Shown here: piece after piece, positions 1 to 6,861 of the stretch | Layout of the letters: the number at the start of each line of letters is the position of its first letter | How positions within the stretch are numbered: position 1 is the stretch's first letter | Source of the DNA: an uncultured Azospirillum sp. | GTDB taxonomy: Bacteria > Pseudomonadota > Alphaproteobacteria > Azospirillales > Azospirillaceae | Assembly: GCA_937960755.1 (NCBI GenBank) | Contig: CALGOL010000404.1 | Coordinates: forward strand, 1 to 13,790 | Length of the DNA stretch: 13,790 nt | Direction of reading: 5' to 3' | The notes under the pieces: generated by a model | Told to the model about the DNA's origin: nothing | What the model saw: only the letters and a program-made list of their open reading frames with translations | Database searches by the model: none | Program-made: the position numbers and the translations under genes

Positions 1-1
1 C

Positions 2-361
2 TTGCAGGCGCGCGACCTCGACCGGCGGACTGCGGAGCGCTTCCGTCGCGGCCGCATGGATCTGGATGGGCGCATCGACCTGCACGGCATGACCCAGGCG
101 CAAGCGCACGGCGCGTTGGCCGCCTTCGTTCATCGCGCCTGGACGCAAGGCCGGCGTTGTCTGCTGGTCATCACCGGCAAAGGGAATTACTCCGGCGGCG
201 GCGTGCTGCGCCAAGCGGCGCCGCGCTGGTTGGCGGAGCCGGTGTTGGCGCGCATGATCTTGGGCGTTGAACCCGCCCAGCCGAAAGACGGCGGCGACGG
301 GGCGTTCTACGTGCTGATCCGGCGGCGCCGCGATCATCTGCATGGGGAAGGCCGCCGATGA
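2..361 (+). CDS. Smr/MutS-related domain protein, 5' truncated
   Basis: This is the C-terminal part of a small Smr (MutS2-related) domain protein. The Smr signature is present: D-L-H-G at residues 26-29 of the visible part, the ITGKG loop near residues 57-61, and a closing segment ending in FYVLIRRR. Smr domains bind or nick nucleic acids, and the stand-alone bacterial versions are poorly characterised. Alphaproteobacterial stand-alone Smr proteins are usually about 180-200 residues; only 119 are seen here and the frame is open to the window edge. The TTG at position 2 is therefore probably internal and the gene starts upstream of the window. Its stop overlaps the ATG of the following XRE regulator by 4 bp (ATGA at 358-361), so the two are probably one transcript with coupled translation. 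In many alphaproteobacteria this pair follows a murein transglycosylase A (mltA) gene; that cannot be seen here. Confidence 0.9.
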   Translation: MQARDLDRRTAERFRRGRMDLDGRIDLHGMTQAQAHGALAAFVHRAWTQGRRCLLVITGKGNYSGGGVLRQAAPRWLAEPVLARMILGVEPAQPKDGGDGAFYVLIRRRRDHLHGEGRR

Positions 362-756
362 CCCCGTTCGGCGTCAAGGTGCGGGCGCTGCGCGACGCCC
401 GCGGCGTCACGTTGAAACAGATGGCCGACGAACTGCACATTTCCTCGGCCTATCTGTCGGCGCTGGAGCACGGCAAGCGCGGCCGACCGTCGCCGCAGCT
501 TATTCGCCAGATCTGCGGCTATTTCGGCATTATCTGGGAAGAGGCGGAAGAGCTGGAGCGGCTGGCCGATCTGTCCCATCCCAAGGTGACGGTGGACGCT
601 TCAGACCTGTCGCCCAAGGCGGTGGAGTTGGCCAATCGCTTGGCGAACGCCATTCACCAGTTGGACGACGCGATCATCGACCGCATGCTGGCGTTGTTGG
701 GGGAAAACGGCGGCGAGCGATCAGCCGGGGCGAAACGTCGCGCCGTCAGAAGGTAA
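358..756 (+). CDS. XRE-family helix-turn-helix regulator
   Basis: A 132-residue cytosolic DNA-binding protein. Residues about 6-60 form a Cro/C1-type HTH: the N-terminal helix, then TLKQMADELHIS followed by the recognition helix SAYLSALEHGKRG. The remaining residues (about 62-115) are acidic and helical, perhaps for dimerisation, and the tail is very basic (KRRAVRR). The ATG at 358 overlaps the stop of the upstream Smr gene (ATGA) and is preceded by a GGGGAAGG Shine-Dalgarno-like run at suitable spacing, which supports this start. Operon position and length match a small regulator commonly found next to smr in alphaproteobacteria. Its targets are unknown, and nothing in the window identifies an operator for it. 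Confidence 0.9.
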   Translation: MTPFGVKVRALRDARGVTLKQMADELHISSAYLSALEHGKRGRPSPQLIRQICGYFGIIWEEAEELERLADLSHPKVTVDASDLSPKAVELANRLANAIHQLDDAIIDRMLALLGENGGERSAGAKRRAVRR

Positions 757-772
757 ACTTTATCGCTAGGCG

Positions 773-801
773 TTGTTAAACTTTCCTCCCACTAATATTA
801 G
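773..801 (+). promoter_or_regulatory. candidate promoter of the PAS histidine kinase gene
   Basis: In the 94-bp gap between the XRE stop and the kinase ATG, TTGTTA (773-778) and TATTAG (796-801) are separated by exactly 17 bp. Each matches the sigma-70-type consensus at 4 of 6 positions. The gap is AT-rich compared with its flanks. An 8-bp direct repeat TAAACTTT (754-761 and 777-784, period 23) overlaps the -35 side. A start site near 808 would leave a leader of roughly 40 nt before ATG 851. Inference only. Confidence 0.3.
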
Positions 802-850
802 CGCCATAAACAATCCGCGCCGCGCTTCGCTCCCCCCATTTTGGTGCGCT

Positions 851-2392
851 ATGACCGCCACGTTGTCCGCCCTAGCCGATTTGTCCGCCGCCGTCATCTC
901 CCGCTTGAAGGTGGGGGTGGTGGTTTGCGATCTGGAGGGACGGCTGACCGCCGCCAACCCGGCGTTTCATCAACTGGTCGGGGGCGAAGACGTCGCCGTC
1001 GGCGGCTGGCTGGCCGATCTGTTGCCCACCGAGGACGCCGTCGCGCTGAACGACCGTTTCGCCGCCTTGCTGCGGGGCGAGGACGAGGCGGCGCCGCTGG
1101 AATTGCGCATGCGCGTCGGCGACGGCCGATTGGCTTATGTCGAGGTGGGTCCGTCGCTTTGGCGCGACGATTCCGGCGCGCCGACGGCGTTCTTCGCGTC
1201 GGTGGAAGACGTTTCGTTGCATTTTGAGCGCGAAGCGGCGCTGAAGCGTAGCGAGGCGCGCTGGCGGGCGATCTTCGACAGCGCGGTCGACGCCATCATC
1301 ACCTGCGACAACCGCGGCGTCATCCTCAGCGCCAACCCCGCCACCGCCAGGCTGTTCGGTTACGACCGCGATTTGGTTGGCGAAAACGTCGCGGTGCTGA
1401 TGCCGGGGCGCGAGGCGGCGGAGCATGATTCTTACATCCGCCGCTATCTTGACACCGGCGTGCGGCGCAAGCTGGGCATCGGGCGGGAATTGATGGGCCG
1501 GCGGGCGGATGGTTCGCAGTTTCCCATTTGGGTGGCGCTGTCGGAAATCCGCGCGCCGGGCTCCCATGTCTTTCTCGCCATGCTGCATGACCTCAGCGCG
1601 GTCAAGGCGGCGGAAAAAGCGCTGATCGAAGCCCGCGACGCGGCGTTGCTCGCCAACCGCGCCAAGACCTCGTTCTTGTCAAACGTCAGCCACGAGCTGC
1701 GCACGCCGCTTAACGGCATCATCGGCTTCGCCGACGTCATGCTGGGCCAGATGGGCGGCGATTCGGCGTCCAGCGGCTGCGTCGCCTATGTCGGCGAGAT
1801 CAAGCGGGCCGGCGAATTGCTGCTCGCCAACATCACCGACATTCTGGAAATCGCCAGCATCGAAGCCGGCGCCGCCCAGATGGAGGAAACCTTGCTGGAC
1901 TTCCGCGATGTCGCGGTGTCCGCCATCCGGCTGATCTCCAAGCGGGCTCAAGAAGCGCGGCTGACGGTCGAGGTTGATCTAAGGCAGGAAATTCCGCCGT
2001 TGCGCGCCGATCCGGCGGCTTTGAAGCAGGTGTTGCTGCATCTTTTGTCCAACGCCGTCAAGTTCACCCCGGAAGACGGCGCCATTGGCCTGTCGGCCCG
2101 GGTCGAGCCGGGCGATGGCGCCTTGGTGGTGGAGGTGTCGGACACCGGTTGCGGCATTCCGGCCGCCCGGATGGAGGCGGTGTTTCAACCCTTTGTGCAA
2201 GGCGACGACCGGCTGTCGCGCCAGCACGAAGGGGTGGGATTGGGCTTAAGCCTCGCCCGCGCGCTGGTGGAGCGGCACGGCGGCCGCGTCACCATCCAGT
2301 CGCAAGAAAATGTCGGCACAACGGTTTCACTGCGATTGCCGCGCGAGCGTCTGCTGGGGCCGCGCCCCGAAGGTCAGAAGCGCCCGGCCTGA
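851..2392 (+). CDS. Soluble PAS-PAS sensor histidine kinase, FixL-like second PAS
   Basis: A 513-residue kinase without membrane segments, so it senses a cytosolic signal. Order: PAS 1 (about 12-120), PAS 2 with PAC (about 136-250), a short coiled linker (250-272), HisKA with phospho-acceptor H281 in SHELRTPLNG, and HATPase_c with N box at N401, G1 box DTGCGIP (431-437) and G2 box GVGLGLSLA (461-469). All catalytic boxes are intact. PAS 2 resembles the FixL oxygen-sensing domain: H192 and R212 have the same 20-residue spacing as the haem-ligand His200 and distal Arg220 of Bradyrhizobium FixL. K207 replaces the distal hydrophobic residue (Ile215). The same frame is open back to a TTG at 773, but ATG 851 was chosen because a candidate promoter overlaps that TTG and PAS 1 begins soon after 851. 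No partner response regulator is encoded in the window. The stop lies 19 bp inside the end of the convergent DUF294 gene. Confidence 0.93.
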   Translation: MTATLSALADLSAAVISRLKVGVVVCDLEGRLTAANPAFHQLVGGEDVAVGGWLADLLPTEDAVALNDRFAALLRGEDEAAPLELRMRVGDGRLAYVEVGPSLWRDDSGAPTAFFASVEDVSLHFEREAALKRSEARWRAIFDSAVDAIITCDNRGVILSANPATARLFGYDRDLVGENVAVLMPGREAAEHDSYIRRYLDTGVRRKLGIGRELMGRRADGSQFPIWVALSEIRAPGSHVFLAMLHDLSAVKAAEKALIEARDAALLANRAKTSFLSNVSHELRTPLNGIIGFADVMLGQMGGDSASSGCVAYVGEIKRAGELLLANITDILEIASIEAGAAQMEETLLDFRDVAVSAIRLISKRAQEARLTVEVDLRQEIPPLRADPAALKQVLLHLLSNAVKFTPEDGAIGLSARVEPGDGALVVEVSDTGCGIPAARMEAVFQPFVQGDDRLSRQHEGVGLGLSLARALVERHGGRVTIQSQENVGTTVSLRLPRERLLGPRPEGQKRPA

Positions 2393-4227
2393 TAAGCGGC
2401 GCCCAACGCCGTCTGCATGTTTTTCACCACCGCGAAGGCGCTTTTCAGGTGCGCCCGGTCGAAGGATGACAATTCGTCCGGCGGCACGAAGTTATCCGCC
2501 GGCTTGCCTTCATGGATCAGTTTCGCCTGATGGCGCAGCCGCACCATGGCGATGAACTCCAAAGCGTCGCGCAGGTCCGACGCGCTGTCGCGGGAGAGCG
2601 CGCGGGCTTCGAACGCCGCCTCCAGCCGGTCGAAGGTGTTGACGGCGCCGACGCCGGCCGACAGGGCGTAAACCCGCGCCATGTCGATGATCGGCACGAT
2701 GCCGTTATGCTTCAGATCCATGGTGTGGTCGTGATCGCCGCCGCTGATGAGCACCAGATTGCGGAAAAAGCCTAAAGGCGGGCGGCGCGCCAGCGCGTTG
2801 GTGGTCATGAAGGCGAGGAACAGGTGATTATTGCGGCAATTTTCCGCCATCACCGTCTGGACCTTCTCGAACAGGGCGGCGTCGCCGTGGATCACCCGCA
2901 TGTCGAAGAAGACTGACGACAGCATCAGCGCGGTGGGTTCGGGCTCGCGAATCCAGCCGAGGAAATAGCGTGTCCACACCGCCAAGGGCTGGCGCCATTT
3001 GTCGGTCATCGCCATCATTTCACCGGGGCAATGGACGTAGCCGCAATCATTCAGCCCGTCGCAGACAAATTTGGCCAGCTTGCGGAAATAGTCGCCATGC
3101 GCCGCCGGATCGTAATCATCGTGCAAGATCATGCAGTTGTCTTGATCGGACAGGGCGGTCTGCTCTTGGCGCGCCTGCGATCCGGCCGCCATCCAGGCGT
3201 AAGACACCGGGGGCGGGCCGAATTCCGCCTCCGCCATGGCGATCAAGCGCTCTGTCACCGCATCGGTGATCGACGTGACGATGTGGCCGATGGAGCGCGC
3301 GCCGGCCCCTTGGCCCGCCAGCCCTTCCACCAGTTTCGGCACGTTGCGCACCGCTTCGCGCAGCGCCGCGACATCCCTGGCGCCATGCACCCGGCGGGCG
3401 AGGAATAGCGGCGAATTGGACTGTGCGTCCAGCACCAGCGAGGTGGAAAGGCAGCCCGCCAAACGGCCGCCGTCCAGCACCGGGACGTGACGGATTTGAT
3501 GGCGCGACATGGTCAGCATGGCGTCGAGCACGTAATCCGACGCCTGGACGCAGTGGGGCGATGCGGTCATGGCTTGCGACACCGGCGCCGCCACCGGCAG
3601 GGCGTTGGCCACCGCGCGGCGCAAATCCTTGTCGGTCAAAATCCCGGCCAGCGCGCCCGCCTCGTCCACCACCAGCAGCGAGGAGACCTTTTCCGCGTCC
3701 ATCCGCTGGGCGGCGTCGCGCAAAGAAGCCGACAGCGGCGCCGTCACCGGCGGACGAATCAGCAGTTCCGACACCCGGCGCGAAAGCTGGTTGAGTTCGC
3801 GACCGCCGCCTTGCATGGCGTCGCCCAGCCGGCCGCCGTCGAAAGCGGCGAAGAAGTAGGAGAACGACGGATAGGCGGCGCGCAGTTCGTCGAAAGTCGC
3901 CGCTGGAATCATATAGGCGACGCTGTTTTCAATGGCTTCGCAGCCGTTCACCGCCCGGCCGCCGCGCAGCAGCGCCCGCACGCCGAAACACTCGCCAGCC
4001 GTCAGGCGCGCCAGCAATTGGCCGTTGGGGTCCTTGGTTTCAAAGGCGCCGCGGCGCACGATGTAAAGACAGCCGACATCGTCGCCGGGACGCATCGCCA
4101 CGGCGCCTTGGGCGAATTCCGCCACCGTCGCCACGGCGGCGACGTCCAGTTGCGTTTGCTTGGGCAAAAGGTCGAACGGCGGATGGCCGGCCAGAAAATC
4201 GCGAATCTCCCGAGCGTCGGCGCCCAT
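2374..4227 (-). CDS. Cyclic-nucleotide-fold / CBS-pair / DUF294 nucleotidyltransferase-like protein
   Basis: A 617-residue cytosolic protein of the DUF294 family, presumed to be a signal-dependent nucleotidyltransferase related to GlnD; the substrate is unknown. Domains: cyclic-nucleotide-binding fold (about 10-130), two CBS motifs (about 158-270) that normally bind adenosine ligands, the DUF294 nucleotidyltransferase core (about 300-440) and DUF294_C (about 470-612). The transferase motif is intact: G349-S350 followed by D361-x-D363. In the cNMP fold the phosphate-binding cassette reads ECFGVRALL; the usual FGE glutamate is V83, so cyclic-nucleotide binding may be lost or altered. ATG 4227 is preceded by a GGGAGAGG-type ribosome site. 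Genes of this family often sit beside acetate/sodium-solute symporters, and here actP lies just upstream on the same strand. A strong terminator separates the two, so it is probably transcribed independently. It converges with the kinase gene (19-bp overlap). Confidence 0.93.
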   Translation of the reverse strand: MGADAREIRDFLAGHPPFDLLPKQTQLDVAAVATVAEFAQGAVAMRPGDDVGCLYIVRRGAFETKDPNGQLLARLTAGECFGVRALLRGGRAVNGCEAIENSVAYMIPAATFDELRAAYPSFSYFFAAFDGGRLGDAMQGGGRELNQLSRRVSELLIRPPVTAPLSASLRDAAQRMDAEKVSSLLVVDEAGALAGILTDKDLRRAVANALPVAAPVSQAMTASPHCVQASDYVLDAMLTMSRHQIRHVPVLDGGRLAGCLSTSLVLDAQSNSPLFLARRVHGARDVAALREAVRNVPKLVEGLAGQGAGARSIGHIVTSITDAVTERLIAMAEAEFGPPPVSYAWMAAGSQARQEQTALSDQDNCMILHDDYDPAAHGDYFRKLAKFVCDGLNDCGYVHCPGEMMAMTDKWRQPLAVWTRYFLGWIREPEPTALMLSSVFFDMRVIHGDAALFEKVQTVMAENCRNNHLFLAFMTTNALARRPPLGFFRNLVLISGGDHDHTMDLKHNGIVPIIDMARVYALSAGVGAVNTFDRLEAAFEARALSRDSASDLRDALEFIAMVRLRHQAKLIHEGKPADNFVPPDELSSFDRAHLKSAFAVVKNMQTALGAAYQAGRF

Positions 4228-4362
4228 AACCCTCTCCCGCTTGTCACTTGACGAAAGCCCGCGATTACGCGGCGCCGCACTTTACGCTTGGCGCTTGACG
4301 CCGCGCAATCGGGCAAAACCGCCGCAAGGGGGAACAAGGGGCGGCGCCTGACAAATAGCCGA

Positions 4363-4399
4363 GAAAAAAGAAAAACCGGCCGCCCTTGCGGGCGACCGG
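4363..4399 (-). terminator. Rho-independent terminator of yjcH-actP
   Basis: On the minus strand a 10-bp stem (4399-4390 with 4385-4376; one G-T pair, otherwise all Watson-Crick) is closed by a GCAA tetraloop. It is followed at once by a T5-C-T6 tract (4375-4364). It lies about 75 bp after the actP stop and before the DUF294 gene. Shape, position and T tract are all those of a strong intrinsic terminator. Confidence 0.93.
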
Positions 4400-4419
4400 G
4401 GTTTTCAAGTTTCGGCGAA

Positions 4420-4458
4420 GGCCGGGACCTCTGGGGTTCGATCCCCAGGGTCGCGGCC
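4420..4458 (-). other. Long imperfect hairpin in the actP 3' untranslated region
   Basis: Three stacked helices form one arm pair. GGCCG (4420-4424) pairs with CGGCC (4454-4458), GACC (4426-4429) with GGTC (4449-4452), and CTGGGG (4431-4436) with CCCCAG (4443-4448). That makes 15 bp interrupted by one G/G mismatch and one bulged base, with a 6-nt loop. It lies between the actP stop and the intrinsic terminator, so it would be in the 3' UTR of the actP mRNA. It may stabilise the transcript or be an RNA-binding site; no T tract follows. Confidence 0.6.
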
Positions 4459-4473
4459 CCCAGCGCCATTTTA

Positions 4474-6168
4474 TTAGTGACCGGAAGCGCCCGAAGCGCC
4501 GACGCCGGTTTCGGAACGAACCAACTGGTCGGGGAACAGTTCGCGTTCCTTCTGCGCCTGGGCGCTGCGGTCCATCAACGACACCAGCCAGATCACGGCG
4601 AAGGCGGCGGTCATGGAGAACAGAGCCGGCGAAGCGTACGGGAACATGGCGCTGCCCTTCGGGTTGCCGAGAGCGGCTTCCCAGACGCCCGGCGACACGA
4701 TGGTCAGCACCACCGACAGGATCAGGCCAACGGTGCCGCCGGCGACGGCGCCCTTGGTGGTGCAATCCTTCCACAGCACCGACATGAACAGCACCGGGAA
4801 GTTGGCCGAGCACGCCACCGAGAAGGCCAGCATCACCATGAAGGCGACGTTCTGCTTTTCGAAGATGATGCCCAGCAGCACCGCGACGATGCCGAGGATG
4901 ATGGTGGTGATCTTGGACACGCGCAGTTCGGTGGCGCTGTCGGCATTGCCGTGACGCCACACCGAGGCATAGAGATCGTGCGACACCGCCGACGCGCCGG
5001 ACAGGGTCAGACCGGCGACCACCGCCAGGATGGTGGCGAAGGCCACGGCCGAGATGAAGCCGAGGAAGATGTTGCCGCCGACCGCATTGGCCAGATGCAC
5101 CGCGGCCATGTTGCCGCCGCCCTTCAGGCCCTTGGCGATTTCGCCGTTGACGTAGTAAGCGGCCGGGTCCTGGATCAGCATCACCACCGCGCCGAAGCCG
5201 ATGATGAAGGTCAGGATGTAGAAGTAGCCGATCCAGGTGGTCGCCCAGGCGACCGACTTGCGGGCTTCCTTGGCGTTCGGAACGGTGAAGAAGCGCATCA
5301 GGATGTGCGGCAGGCCGGCGGTGCCGAACATCAGCGCCATGCCGACGGAAATCGCCGACACCGGATCGTTGATGAGCGCGCCCGGGCTCATGATGGCGTC
5401 CTTCTTAGCGTGGACCTCCACCGCCTTGGCGAACAGGGCTTCCGGCGAGAAGCCGAACTGCAACAGCACCATCACCGCCATGAAGGTGGCGCCCGACAGC
5501 AGCATCACCGCCTTGATGATCTGCACCCACGTGGTGGCGGTCATGCCGCCGAACAGCACGTAGAGCATCATGATGACGCCGACCAGCGCCACGGCGTAAA
5601 TGTACTCCAGACCGAACAGCACCTTGATGAGCTGACCCGCGCCCACCATCTGAGCAATCAGGTAGAACGCGACGACCACCAGCGTGCCGGTGGCGGCGAA
5701 GGTGCGCAACGGGGTCTGGGCGAAGCGGTACGACGCGACGTCGGCGAAGGTGTACTTGCCGAGGTTGCGCAGACGTTCAGCCATCAGGAAGGTGATGACC
5801 GGCCAGCCGACCAGCCAGCCGATGGAGAAGATCAGGCCGTCGAAGCCCGACGCGAACACGAGACCGGAAATGCCGAGGAAGGAGGCCGCCGACATGTAGT
5901 CGCCCGCGATGGCGAGGCCGTTCTGGAAGCCGGTGATGCCGCCGCCCGCAGTGTAGAAGTCGGACGCCGACTTGGTCTGCGACGCCGCCCACTTGGTGAT
6001 CCACAGCGTCAGGCCGACGAAGGCCGCGAACATCGCGATGGCGGTCCAGTTGGTCGCTTCCTTGGTGGTCTGGCCAAGGTCGGCGCCGGCTGCGAGAGCG
6101 GCGCCGGCGGCGCCGACAACCGTCAGGGCGGCGACGGCCGCGCTAATTTTCTTGAGGGCGGTGCTCAC
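4474..6168 (-). CDS. actP: Cation/acetate symporter ActP
   Basis: A 564-residue inner-membrane sodium:solute symporter that takes up acetate and similar short carboxylates with a cation. Long stretches read like E. coli ActP: the N-terminal TNWTAIAMF, then SDFYTAGGGITGFQNGLAIA, GDYMSAASFLGISGLVF, AERLRNLGKYTFADVASYR, FGTAGLPHILMRFFTV and AVVAGLTLSGASAVSHDLYA. The C-terminal tail RELFPDQLVRSETG also matches. Thirteen or so hydrophobic helices are visible, after a signal-like N-terminal segment (about 8-27). The start is GTG at 6168, overlapping the stop of yjcH as GTGA; a GGAGG site (6176-6180) seven bases upstream supports it and implies translational coupling. Length agrees with the family (E. 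coli 549). Unlike in E. coli, no acs gene precedes the pair. A strong terminator follows. Confidence 0.96.
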   Translation of the reverse strand: MSTALKKISAAVAALTVVGAAGAALAAGADLGQTTKEATNWTAIAMFAAFVGLTLWITKWAASQTKSASDFYTAGGGITGFQNGLAIAGDYMSAASFLGISGLVFASGFDGLIFSIGWLVGWPVITFLMAERLRNLGKYTFADVASYRFAQTPLRTFAATGTLVVVAFYLIAQMVGAGQLIKVLFGLEYIYAVALVGVIMMLYVLFGGMTATTWVQIIKAVMLLSGATFMAVMVLLQFGFSPEALFAKAVEVHAKKDAIMSPGALINDPVSAISVGMALMFGTAGLPHILMRFFTVPNAKEARKSVAWATTWIGYFYILTFIIGFGAVVMLIQDPAAYYVNGEIAKGLKGGGNMAAVHLANAVGGNIFLGFISAVAFATILAVVAGLTLSGASAVSHDLYASVWRHGNADSATELRVSKITTIILGIVAVLLGIIFEKQNVAFMVMLAFSVACSANFPVLFMSVLWKDCTTKGAVAGGTVGLILSVVLTIVSPGVWEAALGNPKGSAMFPYASPALFSMTAAFAVIWLVSLMDRSAQAQKERELFPDQLVRSETGVGASGASGH

Positions 6169-6476
6169 TTCTGGGCCTCCGAAATGATCTGCTCGGCTTC
6201 GGTGTCGAATTCAGTATTGGCGCGGCGGACGTAGATCCAGGTCAGGATGATGGTGAACAGGATCACGCCCACGCCCATCGGAATGCCGACGGAGGTCACG
6301 GCCCCAGCGGAGAGCTTTGTCGCAAGGAAAGGCTTGTTGAAGGCGATGAGCAGAATATAGCCGTAATAGGCGATAATCATAAGAATGCTCATGACAATCG
6401 AGTAAGAGTTCCGCTTACTGACGAACTCCTGGAACTTCGGATTCGATCGAATCCGTTCATATGTTTCTTGTGCCAT
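6165..6476 (-). CDS. yjcH: DUF485 membrane protein YjcH, partner of ActP
   Basis: A 103-residue DUF485 protein with two hydrophobic helices (about 26-46 and 60-85). It matches E. coli YjcH along its length: YERIRSNPKFQEFV at the start, YILLIAF in helix 1, GIPMGVGVI before helix 2, and YVRRANTEFD at the end. The reading frame is open further upstream, but ATG 6476 is clearly the start because a perfect AGGAGG (6481-6486) lies just before it. It is the first gene of a yjcH-actP operon and overlaps actP by 4 bp (GTGA). Members of this family accompany acetate symporters; their biochemical role is unproven, and an accessory or assembly function for the carrier is usually assumed. Confidence 0.95.
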   Translation of the reverse strand: MAQETYERIRSNPKFQEFVSKRNSYSIVMSILMIIAYYGYILLIAFNKPFLATKLSAGAVTSVGIPMGVGVILFTIILTWIYVRRANTEFDTEAEQIISEAQK

Positions 6477-6658
6477 GTTTCCTCCTGAAGAAAAATAACC
6501 CACCGAATCAGGCGTTTTTATAGTTCCGCGAATGCCCGGGTTTTCGGATTTCGGGGATATTGAATGCCCTTTTCTTACCTCCCTGTTTCCGGCCGCAGCC
6601 GGGGCGTTCCTAACTGGCGCCGTTTTGCCGCACTCCACCACATCCCCGCATCCCCGAC

Positions 6659-6691
6659 AAGACCTGATATGCATTCTGCGCATAAGGTCTT
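6659..6691. other. Hairpin with 12-bp stem in the actP upstream region
   Basis: AAGACCT (6659-6665) pairs with AGGTCTT (6685-6691), and TATGC (6668-6672) pairs with GCATA (6680-6684). This gives 12 bp broken only by a 2-nt bulge, around a 7-nt loop. Neither strand has a T tract after it, so it is not a standard intrinsic terminator. It could end or protect the ABC operon transcript, or be an operator or leader structure for yjcH-actP. Confidence 0.5.
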
Positions 6692-6784
6692 TCACAAAAG
6701 GACGCCGGAGCGCCCGCCGAGCCGACGCGCCGCGACGGCGTCGTTTGGACCGGCGAGCGGGAGGCGAACCGCCACGCGCTTAGT

Positions 6785-6798
6785 ACGGATATATCCGT
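6785..6798. promoter_or_regulatory. 14-bp perfect palindrome, possible operator
   Basis: ACGGATATATCCGT is a perfect 14-bp palindrome about 64 bp past the stop of the ABC permease and about 310 bp upstream of yjcH. It is AT-rich at the centre and GC-rich at the flanks, like a dimeric regulator site. No family could be assigned from the sequence alone. Confidence 0.4.
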
Positions 6799-6818
6799 TT
6801 TGACCGCTACAGTCATCG

Positions 6819-6840
6819 TTGATTTCAAATTTGATTTCAA
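6819..6840. repeat. Tandem 10-bp direct repeat TTGATTTCAA (period 12)
   Basis: Two exact copies of TTGATTTCAA (6819-6828, 6831-6840) are separated by AT. Each copy is itself nearly symmetrical (TTGA, two bases, TCAA). They lie 22 bp after the stop of the last ABC permease gene, which ends at 6862. They could be a pair of regulator half-sites, or chance in a locally AT-rich stretch. Confidence 0.45.
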
Positions 6841-6861
6841 GCAGTGTCGCAGCGTTGCGCG

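Larger units (their letters stand above)
6477..6861. other. 385-bp gap between the ABC operon and yjcH-actP: repeats and probable promoter region
   Basis: No convincing gene is seen here on either strand. For the minus strand it must hold the end of the ABC operon transcript and the promoter of yjcH-actP. Near yjcH a TATAAA (minus strand, 6522-6517) about 40 bp before the ATG is a possible -10 element, but no good -35 precedes it and no sigma-54 GG-N10-GC element was found. The rest contains an imperfect hairpin (6659-6691), a 14-bp palindrome (6785-6798) and a 10-bp direct repeat (6819-6840), listed separately. Confidence 0.6.

Noticed and set aside
773..850. N-terminal extension of the histidine kinase from a TTG at 773
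   Set aside because: The region is non-coding in composition, overlaps a candidate promoter, and adds no domain; ATG 851 is a better start.
4420..4460. tRNA-like T-arm sequence (GGGTTCGATCCC) suggesting a tRNA gene
   Set aside because: The stem pairs only with a 6-nt loop, not the 7-nt T loop, and the bases upstream are an intrinsic terminator rather than D and anticodon arms; no acceptor stem can be formed.
4288..6234. 648-residue plus-strand open frame opposite actP
   Set aside because: It is antisense to the clearly conserved actP; its His/Gly/Glu/Asp-rich composition is that of a complementary-strand shadow in GC-rich DNA.
6600..6680. Sigma-54 promoter for yjcH-actP
   Set aside because: No GG-N10-GC pair with the required spacing was found; the closest (TGGTGGAGTGCGGC) has 9 bases between GG and GC.
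6477..6695. Extension of yjcH to an upstream start at 6695
   Set aside because: A perfect AGGAGG precedes ATG 6476 and the 103-residue form matches E. coli YjcH end to end.
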